DNA of 41,625 bases from Acidobacteriota bacterium (lineage in GTDB: Bacteria; Acidobacteriota; Blastocatellia; Pyrinomonadales; Pyrinomonadaceae), in contig JAHBSK010000013.1 of the NCBI GenBank assembly GCA_019639175.1, forward strand, positions 1-41,625, in the 5' to 3' direction. This document shows positions 35,457 through 41,625 of this stretch, piece by piece. Positions within the stretch are counted from its first letter, which is position 1. Every line of letters starts with the position of its first letter. Both the position numbers and the translations under genes were made by a program. Below the pieces are notes generated by a model that was not told where the DNA came from, did not search any database, and was given only the letters and a program-made list of their open reading frames with translations.

Positions 35457-36332
35457 TTAATAGTTGTCGCTATCAAACCTGCCTAAATCCCTCACCCATA
35501 TACCGCCGCTCCAGTCGCAGGAGAGTACCTCTTGTTGATCGTCGTTAAATGTCGCGGAAACCAAACCAACGGGATGTCTTTCGAACACATGCAAACATTC
35601 GCCCGTTTTGACATCCCATAATCGGACGGTGCCGTCGTGCGCGGCCGAAAGTAGTTGCCGCTGATCCCGGCTCCACTGCACAGTTCGAATAGTATCGGTG
35701 TGGCCATTGAAAACGCGGACGCACTCGCCGTTTTCAATATCCCAAAGACGAATCTCGCGCGAACAGGAGACCGCATGTTTCTCATCGGCGGCCCACGCCA
35801 CACCATGAACATGATATGTATGAGCTTCCAGAACTCGAATGCAGCTACCAGTTTTCAGATCCCAAATCCGCACCGTGCCATCTCGGGAACCCGACAATGC
35901 CCGCTCCCCGGTCTCGTCGAAGGCGGCGCAATAGATGCCGTCACTGTGTCCGTTCATTTCGAACAGGCGTTGTCCCGATTCGAGATCCGTCAATTGCAGA
36001 ATATTGTTGGAGGCGGTCAATGACCGCTTTTGCGCGGACCTCCAGGCCAAACACCGTTCGTGCCGTCCGTCGAACTCCCGAAGGCATTCGCCAGTCTCTA
36101 CATCCCAAAGCCGCATTTTTCCATCGAGGGACAGCATGGTCTTCTGATCCTCGCTCCACGCCAGAGCCCAGACCTTTCCCGTATGCTCAAAGGCCCTTAC
36201 AAGATCACCCGTCGTCAGATCCCAAAGCCCTACGGGATTGCGTTGCAGGCCTACAAGTGCCCGTGCTCCATCTAACGAGAACTTGCAGGTGTAAATCTCT
36301 GCGGAGTCGATATTGAGTTGTACTGCGTGCAT
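35457..36332 (-). CDS. Stand-alone WD40 seven-bladed beta-propeller protein
   Basis: 291 residues. Seven blades are visible from their strand ends: VGLWDLTTG, MRLWDVETG, LQLTDLESG, VRIWDLKTG, IRLWDIENG, VRLWDVKTG and the shorter IWVRDLG. GH-type turns precede several blades (NGHSDG, NGHTDT). This would make one closed propeller with no other domain and no signal peptide, so it is cytoplasmic. WD40 propellers are protein-binding scaffolds. A lone WD40 gene between an FGDN-family gene and ssb in a conjugative leading region is unusual. A GGGAG sequence lies upstream of the ATG. Confidence 0.93.
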   Translation of the reverse strand: MHAVQLNIDSAEIYTCKFSLDGARALVGLQRNPVGLWDLTTGDLVRAFEHTGKVWALAWSEDQKTMLSLDGKMRLWDVETGECLREFDGRHERCLAWRSAQKRSLTASNNILQLTDLESGQRLFEMNGHSDGIYCAAFDETGERALSGSRDGTVRIWDLKTGSCIRVLEAHTYHVHGVAWAADEKHAVSCSREIRLWDIENGECVRVFNGHTDTIRTVQWSRDQRQLLSAAHDGTVRLWDVKTGECLHVFERHPVGLVSATFNDDQQEVLSCDWSGGIWVRDLGRFDSDNY

Positions 36333-36366
36333 ACCCTGCTCCCGCCTCCAATAAGAAAATAGAAGA

Positions 36367-36389
36367 GACGGCGATTAACCGTCCTTTTT
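36367..36389 (+). other. Short hairpin followed by T5
   Basis: GACGG (36367-36371) and CCGTC (36379-36383) flank a seven-base loop, followed by C and TTTTT. It looks like a small rightward terminator but stands upstream of the leftward WD40 gene with no rightward gene before it. The T-run on the other strand is absent. Confidence 0.3.
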
Positions 36390-36511
36390 CGTCTTTAGCT
36401 CACCGAACAATATAAGGTCCTGTCCGATTTGTAAGTCGCATTATACAGGAAGAAGCGATCATAACACAGCCTTAGGAGAACTTAGCTTAAGTATCTTCTA
36501 CTCAAGGGAAT

Positions 36512-36561
36512 GGGCGGACCACCGCCCTGCTTTCGACGGCAGATATGAAAGCGGTGGTCCG
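36512..36561. other. Mutually exclusive strong hairpins downstream of the second ssb
   Basis: GGGCGG-ACCA-CCGCCC (36512-36527) competes with a larger stem, CGGACCACCGC (36515-36525) with GCGGTGGTCCG (36551-36561). The larger stem has eleven perfect pairs and itself encloses a CTGC/GCAG hairpin. There is no T-run, so a simple terminator is unlikely. It lies 37 bases beyond the leftward ssb stop. The rest of 36333-36598 has no gene; ACTTA-GCT-TAAGT at 36480-36492 is a further dyad. Confidence 0.5.
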
Positions 36562-36598
36562 ATATTGGATGGGTGGGTTAGGCAGGCATGGATCTGTA

Positions 36599-37009
36599 TC
36601 AATATGCGGCAGCCTGCCGGATCTCGGCTGGCATGTCCATTTGCTGCGGGACAACTGCTGCCGCGTCCTCACCGCCGTCATCGTCGCGTTTTTCGGTCAG
36701 GAACTGAAACTCCTGCAAAGTGACCTCAGCACCTGCCTGCGGGGTTTCACTCCTGTCGAGCCACGGATTGAACGTAAGCCGTCCCTGCACATAGAGCCGA
36801 TGTCCTTTGCGAACGTAACGTGCGATGGTCTCAGCCTGCTTGCCGAAAGCCGTCACGCGGAACCAGTCAACTTTTTCGACCCGTCCATTCGATGTGTTCC
36901 TGAAGGTATTAGAGGCGATCGAGAATTTCGCCATAAACGTGCCGTTGTCCGTGATCTCGGTCTCCGGCTCCCTGCCGAGATTACCAATAAGCGATATGTT
37001 TGCTCCCAT
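36599..37009 (-). CDS. ssb: Single-stranded DNA-binding protein, second copy, without acidic tip
   Basis: 136 residues, ATG with AGGAG eight bases upstream. The SSB OB fold covers residues 1-107: MGANISLIGNLGREPETEIT, KFSIASNTFRN, DWFRVTAFGKQAETIARYVR and GHRLYVQGRLTFNPW. The tail is short (~30 residues) and ends QQMDMPAEIRQAAAY, with no acidic DDDIPF-like tip. It shares many residues with the SSB at 32367-32846 but is clearly diverged, so it is a paralogue or a separate gain, not a recent duplicate. Without the tip it probably coats DNA without recruiting host replication partners. Confidence 0.95.
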   Translation of the reverse strand: MGANISLIGNLGREPETEITDNGTFMAKFSIASNTFRNTSNGRVEKVDWFRVTAFGKQAETIARYVRKGHRLYVQGRLTFNPWLDRSETPQAGAEVTLQEFQFLTEKRDDDGGEDAAAVVPQQMDMPAEIRQAAAY

Positions 37010-37059
37010 TTTTTGTTCTCCTATTTATTCTTAAGTCTGTAATTCGCCGAAAAAGGGCG

Positions 37060-37114
37060 TTACGGCCCGAAACTCGCTGCGAGAGTCTATCCCACAGGGG
37101 CTTTCGAGCCGTGA
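37060..37114. other. Long imperfect hairpin between the SLOG gene and ssb
   Basis: TTACGGC-c-CGAAA (37060-37072) pairs with TTTCG-a-GCCGTGA (37102-37114), with one mismatch and one T-G pair. Inside, CTCG-CTG-CGAG (37073-37083) forms a second hairpin. The structure fills the 129-bp gap upstream of the second ssb. Confidence 0.45.
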
Positions 37115-37138
37115 TCTATCCGCCGCTCCTATTTTGTT

Positions 37139-37540
37139 TCAGTTCCGAAAGATCGACGTGCCGGTCGCGGATGCTGCTGCGACTTCTGCTCCACTACTTC
37201 GGTGCTGATAAACAAAAACCTGTTTTCCGGAGGATATCGCGGTATCGATCGCATGTTTCGTACCGGAGCTTTTGCCGTCCCAGACTGCGATCACCGCATC
37301 TGCCTCTCCAACCATTACGTAATTGCGAAGAAACCCCGCTCGTTTCCCGAATCTGTCCCAATCGGCGAGATACTCCGTAAACTCAATGCCGTGCGACGCC
37401 GCATACTCCCCCGCCAGCCTGTCAACGCCTCTCGCACCGCCTGAAATAATACTCGTTGGACGGATCCCGCTCTGTTCGATCGCCTGTGATACAACCGCCG
37501 GATCGTTTATCGTTCTGCTGCCGCAGACCAATACTTTCAT
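37139..37540 (-). CDS. DUF2493/SLOG-family nucleotide-binding protein
   Basis: 133 residues. The N-terminal MKVLVCGSRT and the central IISGGARGVDRLAGEYA (31-47), then VMVGEADAVIAVWDGKSSGT, are the signature of the YspA-like (DUF2493) branch of the SLOG superfamily, related to DprA and LOG. SLOG proteins bind nucleotides or nucleotide-derived signals in a Rossmann-like pocket, here formed by GGARGVD. Its ligand is unknown. AAGGAG lies upstream of the ATG. It is the farthest leftward gene of the leading region. Confidence 0.92.
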   Translation of the reverse strand: MKVLVCGSRTINDPAVVSQAIEQSGIRPTSIISGGARGVDRLAGEYAASHGIEFTEYLADWDRFGKRAGFLRNYVMVGEADAVIAVWDGKSSGTKHAIDTAISSGKQVFVYQHRSSGAEVAAASATGTSIFRN

Positions 37541-38046
37541 CTTTCTCTCTCCTTCGATCTTGATGTGAAACGAACGCCGTATGAGGCTGTCGATTCAAAG
37601 GTTGCCGGCAGCTTTTGTTTTTGCGGCTAATACCAGGGAAGCTAATTTAACAAGGCTTTTACTTGACAGAGAAAGTCGTTCTGCGACGCCGACAGGCGGC
37701 GGACGGAACGATCAATGAAAGAAAGTTGGCTCGATAAGTGAGGGTTTAATTTGGCGGAATTTAGAGTGTCAATGGGAGTTGAACGGGGACTTTTACGATT
37801 AGAATATAAATAGAATAGCCAAATACCTGTAGTAATTTGACCTTATATTCGTATTTGACATATCGGTCTTGATAGCGTCTACATCCATTACGAAGGAAGA
37901 CGGGGTGATATGCCAAAACTACCGTATTCTCCGTCAGCCGCATACATTTGATCAGATGTAATATGTGAACCAGCCCCCCCTAACAGTACGAGACGGATTA
38001 GAGTCATTCAAACATTTCACCTTTGATTTTGACTAAGGCCCTAACC
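37541..38046. other. Non-coding gap between leading region and the outer RHS locus
   Basis: 506 bases with no credible gene; a 60-residue minus-strand frame has no SD or motif. Two structures are visible: TCGTTC/GAACGA enclosing CGCC-GACA-GGCG (37676-37711), and CAAATAC/GTATTTG (37820-37826, 37851-37857). The composition turns AT-rich after about 37730, which may mark the edge of the conjugative module. No direct repeat matching the left side was recognised by eye. Confidence 0.5.
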
Positions 38047-39339
38047 CTAATTTGATTCGGGAGCCGTAAGTGTAACAACAAATCCGGCGTCGCCAACCGC
38101 TAAATATTTTGATCTATCGACCTTTACTATCTTGCGAAAATAAACTGATCTGTCAGAATCGGTGATGTTATCAAGAATATTGTTAACTGCGGGTGATTGG
38201 TTAGGGATACGAGCATCGACAAGTCGTTTGGCAATGGGCAGTTCAAACGCCAGAGACCAAGTTCGTCCTTTGTCTAACGAATAAATTACTTTGGCGCTTT
38301 GACTTAATTCGGTTGTGTAGTCGTCCATGGATACAATTGACGAAGAGCCGCCGCTCAACAATACCAGATTGCCATCCCAAACAATGTCATAAGCCAATAA
38401 TCCGTCAATCTTGCTTTCATGTTTAGAAATATTATCAGCCCTTCTTTCGACAGAGGTAAACATACCGCTGTTCGATAAAATTGAGGTCATCAATTGGACA
38501 TCGTCATCCTGACTCACAAACTTGAGGACAGTAGCATGCTGCCCCTTTCCATTGAGATAATGAGAAACCCATTTTTTCCCATCAGACTGGACTGAAACGA
38601 TACTACCGTTTTCAAACAGCAAAAAAGCTTTCTCCGCTTCAATACGAATAAGATCACTGACAGCAACATCCATCTGCCTATGAGAAGTATTTATGGCATT
38701 GGGATAAACATTGGTCCAGGTATGTCCTTTGTCCTGCGTAAATAACGCAATACCTGTTCTTCCTTCCGCTTGTTCCATCGATCCAACTATCCAGCCTTTT
38801 CCTTCTAAGTCGATAACAAATCCAGTAACGAAAATGCCGTCTATCTCATATATCTGATCCCATGTATTGCCACCATCTTCGGTATGAAGCATGGAAATAC
38901 CTTCACTACGGCCTGGCACCGTTTGTTTCTGCACCACCAACCAACCCGTGTTTTCATCGGTAAAGAAAACTTTACTGAAGTAGGATTTCTTCTCAGGTTC
39001 CAACTCAATGCGACTCCAATTGTCACCGCCATCAACTGTTTTATACAAAGTTGATGCGGTCACATCATACTTGCGGCCAAGAGAGTAATCCTTTGCAGAA
39101 ACTCCGACCAACCAACCATTTTTCTGATTTACAAAGAAAACATCGGTTAACGATTCGTCTCCGAGCTTCCTCATTTTCATACTCCATCCGTCAAAAGTCT
39201 TTTCCCCAAAAGAAACAGCAAGAGTAGACTGCTCTATGTTAGAGGTATTCGAGCCAGTACTTAGGGTTATTGCACCTTGATTACAGGCATTTGTAAGCAA
39301 ACCAAAAACAAGTAATGCCGATGTAATACATGATTTCAT
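38047..39339 (-). CDS. YCF48/BNR-repeat putative lipoprotein, candidate immunity protein
   Basis: 430 residues. The N-terminus MKSCITSALLVFGLLTNACN has a weak lipobox with Cys at residue 19. Repeated phrases such as DVFFVNQKNGWLVG, LYKTVDGGDNW, VFFTDENTGWLV, LHTEDGGNTW, FTQDKGHTW and YSLDKGRTW are typical of BNR/YCF48-type beta-propellers. A strong purine-rich SD (GGAGGGGAG) precedes the ATG. It begins 47 bases after the stop of the RHS gene and in the same direction. Position suggests immunity; a propeller of this size would be an unusual immunity protein, and a plain envelope lipoprotein is the alternative. Confidence 0.75.
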   Translation of the reverse strand: MKSCITSALLVFGLLTNACNQGAITLSTGSNTSNIEQSTLAVSFGEKTFDGWSMKMRKLGDESLTDVFFVNQKNGWLVGVSAKDYSLGRKYDVTASTLYKTVDGGDNWSRIELEPEKKSYFSKVFFTDENTGWLVVQKQTVPGRSEGISMLHTEDGGNTWDQIYEIDGIFVTGFVIDLEGKGWIVGSMEQAEGRTGIALFTQDKGHTWTNVYPNAINTSHRQMDVAVSDLIRIEAEKAFLLFENGSIVSVQSDGKKWVSHYLNGKGQHATVLKFVSQDDDVQLMTSILSNSGMFTSVERRADNISKHESKIDGLLAYDIVWDGNLVLLSGGSSSIVSMDDYTTELSQSAKVIYSLDKGRTWSLAFELPIAKRLVDARIPNQSPAVNNILDNITDSDRSVYFRKIVKVDRSKYLAVGDAGFVVTLTAPESN

Positions 39340-39386
39340 AACTCCCCTCCCTCACATTAGCCAATTTAAAATATCTACTCGTGAAC

Positions 39387-41624
39387 TCAATCTTCGGTCA
39401 AAGATATGTATTTGTCAGTTACGCATTTCTCAAACTGCCATCCTATCTCCCTACGCCATTGTTCCCATGGTTTTGGGTCACCATGTCCATCTGAATTTTT
39501 ATAGTCTGTTCTCCCAAAAAAACGCGCCATTAGTGAATGCCCGAGTTCGTGTATTTGAGTGGTTAGGACAAATCCAAATGTTTGAATAGAAGGCTTGCTA
39601 TCAAATTCACGAGAAAATGCCAGTAGATCTCGCCCAACATAATTTGTCGTTGTCGGATCTGTTCGAACTGTAATACCAAAATGGGTTTCTACTTTAGGAC
39701 TGCCAACATAAAACGTGATCCCGTAAGCTCGTTGATTTCCCAAGGGAGTAGAGGAGGCGAGATTAAATGCTATTCTGGTTAGTTGAGCGGAAGTGAAGTT
39801 GTTACCAGTCTCAACTGTAAATGAATGTTTTCCTTTCGTAAATGTGATTGAGCCATTTTGCTTTGCCGTCATCTCCCTTACGTTGGTGGCTTCCCATCCT
39901 TTACCTTTCTTAAATATATGAGCAATACAATATGAAAGAGATTTCTTTAGCTCATCATCATCAACTTTAAATATCCGAGGTGTTTGCCGAGTCTGCCCTT
40001 GTGTAGAAAACCCATACATCCTGTCGAGCCAGCTTGGGACACCTTTGGCGTATTCTCTCGGGCCAGGCGATCCAAGGGTGAAGATACCGTTCCCGTGTGG
40101 GATAAGGTCATAAAGATCACGGATCAGCTGGCCCCATTGATTTGACAATATATCAACCTGCACCCCTCCTGAGTTAGCCTGTCTTTCAAGTTGTGCGCAG
40201 CTGACCGTTATGCCGTCAAGTTCACAAGGCGAGCGCAGGCCGTTGATGAAGAGATCTGATTCAATTTCTATTGGAGGAAAATCACCGTTGACGCCGCCGT
40301 AAACCGGATTGTAGCTTGTCACCGTTCCAACATTTCCTCCGGCCGGATCGAACTCCGCCTGCCGCTGATCGATGTAGTTGGGATCCGAGATCGGCACTCC
40401 GAAGATGTGTTCCGGAGCCTGCCGCGTCACCCGCTGGCTTACCCCGTTCGCATCGACATGCTCGTAATGCACCGCGTCAACCTTTTGATTGTTCGGCCAT
40501 GTGTTTGTCCACCGATAGGTCAGATATGCTATCACCTCTCCACCCGCGATCACCATTCTCCTGCCTTTTGAGCCGTCTGAAAACGCCTCAGCAACCACTT
40601 CCCCACCCATCACTGTCGAACGAATGTAATAAAAAATACTTTCCTGATCCCAGACGCATTCCTCGGTCATAGGCTCTGTCTCTCGGCATCGTTCGGTAAA
40701 CCGCTTCTGCTCGCGTGCGTCCCCGTTGTAATATCTGGTAAGCCTGTCCTCATGTTCGTTGTATGTGAATACATCGCGTTTAAAAATAAGTCTCCCTGCG
40801 GCGTCATATTTCATTTCAGCAGGGCCGTCCGGCCATGGGCTTTGCGTGACCCGCCCGTCAGCATCGTGCTGCCAGTTGTTCCAAGTCCCGTACCCGTTGC
40901 TTGAGCTCGTGATCCTGTTGTTTGAATACGTATATAATATTTGCAGGTTTGCATCCCCTCCCCACTGCTTATTGTATCGCTGGGTCATATTGCCAAAGGC
41001 GTCATATGTATATTGCTGGCGATAAGGAAGGTTCTGTGTCTGGTTCCATCCGTCCGGTATTGTGGTCCCGTTTGCCTCGGTGCTTGATTTGCCCTGATAA
41101 AGTCTGCCCTGATGGTCATACGTGTTCAGACGGTCAAACTTCCAGTTAAGGGCATCATCAGTGTGCTTTAATCTTCCGTCCGCATAATACTGGTATGTCT
41201 TGTCCATAACATCAACGGTCGATGTTGCAAGCTGGTATGTCTCAGGCAAAAGCTTATCATTGAACGTAGTGTTCATTTCGACGCCGTTGCCGTATTCCAA
41301 ATGCTTCAGACCTCCCCACGCACGGTATTGCGCATTGGTCACAAATGCGGTCGTACCGCCAAAAGTTGTGGATGGTGCTACGCTTGTAAGACGTCCGGTT
41401 TTGTCCAGATCGTAGTTGATGGTAACTCCGAAAGGCTCCTTCAGACTCTTTAGTTGTCCGCCAAGATGATATGTGTATTCTATCTTGAATCCATTATTGG
41501 TTTCCGGTGCCGAGGCCAATGTGTCATTGAAATTCCTTAATTCAGAAGTCAACTGGGAAAGAGAGTTGAAAGCGTATGTCACTGTCCCAAGCCCATCCGT
41601 CATAGATGTACGGTTTCCGAGATC
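39387..41624 (-). CDS. RHS/YD-repeat protein, 3' part, with HELGH metallopeptidase-like tip
   Basis: The frame is open to the window edge (base 41624), so the N-terminus is missing; 745 codons are visible. The visible shell has YD repeats (YTYHLGGQL, YDLDKTGRLTS, YDHQGRLYQG, YDAFGNMTQRY, YDAAGRLIF). The usual DPxG...NxYxYxxNDP core is not evident; the shell instead ends in a different linker, EHIFGVPISDPNYIDQRQAE. The tip of roughly 280 residues contains TQIHELGHSLMARFFGRTDY, with HELGH codons at 39537-39551, a standard HExxH zinc-peptidase motif. The tip is lower in GC than the shell. A putative immunity lipoprotein gene follows. Confidence 0.85.
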   Translation of the reverse strand, partial: DLGNRTSMTDGLGTVTYAFNSLSQLTSELRNFNDTLASAPETNNGFKIEYTYHLGGQLKSLKEPFGVTINYDLDKTGRLTSVAPSTTFGGTTAFVTNAQYRAWGGLKHLEYGNGVEMNTTFNDKLLPETYQLATSTVDVMDKTYQYYADGRLKHTDDALNWKFDRLNTYDHQGRLYQGKSSTEANGTTIPDGWNQTQNLPYRQQYTYDAFGNMTQRYNKQWGGDANLQILYTYSNNRITSSSNGYGTWNNWQHDADGRVTQSPWPDGPAEMKYDAAGRLIFKRDVFTYNEHEDRLTRYYNGDAREQKRFTERCRETEPMTEECVWDQESIFYYIRSTVMGGEVVAEAFSDGSKGRRMVIAGGEVIAYLTYRWTNTWPNNQKVDAVHYEHVDANGVSQRVTRQAPEHIFGVPISDPNYIDQRQAEFDPAGGNVGTVTSYNPVYGGVNGDFPPIEIESDLFINGLRSPCELDGITVSCAQLERQANSGGVQVDILSNQWGQLIRDLYDLIPHGNGIFTLGSPGPREYAKGVPSWLDRMYGFSTQGQTRQTPRIFKVDDDELKKSLSYCIAHIFKKGKGWEATNVREMTAKQNGSITFTKGKHSFTVETGNNFTSAQLTRIAFNLASSTPLGNQRAYGITFYVGSPKVETHFGITVRTDPTTTNYVGRDLLAFSREFDSKPSIQTFGFVLTTQIHELGHSLMARFFGRTDYKNSDGHGDPKPWEQWRREIGWQFEKCVTDKYISLTED

Positions 41625-41625
41625 A

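Noticed and set aside
37761..37943. 60-residue minus-strand frame in the 506-bp gap
   Set aside because: No Shine-Dalgarno site, no motif and composition like the surrounding non-coding DNA.
1..41625. CRISPR array or tandem direct repeats
   Set aside because: Read through for regular repeat-spacer structure; only the YD repeats inside RHS genes recur, and these are coding repeats.

Overview
The window looks like part of a conjugative element (an ICE or plasmid fragment) from a Gram-negative bacterium of roughly 50% GC. Very large secreted RHS/YD-repeat proteins occur beside a divergent T4SS with a TrbJ-type VirB5 and a MoxR-type AAA+ protein. This would suit Acidobacteriota (Blastocatellia-like), but that placement is inference from gene style, not from a marker gene. 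No rRNA, tRNA, CRISPR array, integrase, transposase or recognisable replication initiator is seen.

Layout. (1) 1-2136: the 3' end of an RHS gene with a zinc-peptidase-like tip (HEGRH), followed by a 4-nt-overlapping gene for a secreted protein that may be its immunity partner. (2) 2340-18140: a type IV secretion system in two divergent arms around a 135-bp control region. The leftward arm is virB2-virB3-virB4-virB5(trbJ)-virB6(trbL). The rightward arm is virB1-virB8-virB9-virB10-MoxR ATPase-membrane protein-virD4-hypothetical. No VirB11 was found, and the MoxR-like AAA+ protein sits where VirB11 is often found. (3) 18213-25145: a 2-kb-class RHS/YD-repeat gene, leftward, with its own sigma70-like promoter. 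It has a JAMM-like (HTHP...SEGD) tip, a lipoprotein immunity candidate, and a displaced fragment of RHS core beyond it. (4) 25563-30990: a relaxase operon of an RHH-like accessory protein, a MobA/VirD2-type relaxase and a large relaxase-linked protein.

(5) 30991-31371: a dyad-rich oriT candidate. It contains CTATCCTG, matching the RP4/MOBP nic consensus, eight bases 3' of a small hairpin. (6) 31372-37540: a putative leading region. It holds a small rightward gene, then seven leftward genes: RNase HI, SSB, a 547-aa unknown, a 130-aa FGDN-family protein, a seven-bladed WD40 protein, a second SSB and a DUF2493/SLOG protein. If the nic strand is read correctly, the transferred strand would be the template of all the leftward genes, as in the leading regions of F-like plasmids. 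Several intergenic spaces carry strong hairpins. (7) 38047-41624: a third RHS gene (5' end outside the window) with an HELGH metallopeptidase-like tip and a YCF48/BNR-type putative lipoprotein downstream.

Together the genes could make a self-transfer machine: relaxosome at oriT, VirD4 coupling protein and VirB channel. It is loaded with, and flanked by, polymorphic-toxin RHS modules. The element ends are not visible, so whether the outer RHS loci belong to the element or to the host is open.
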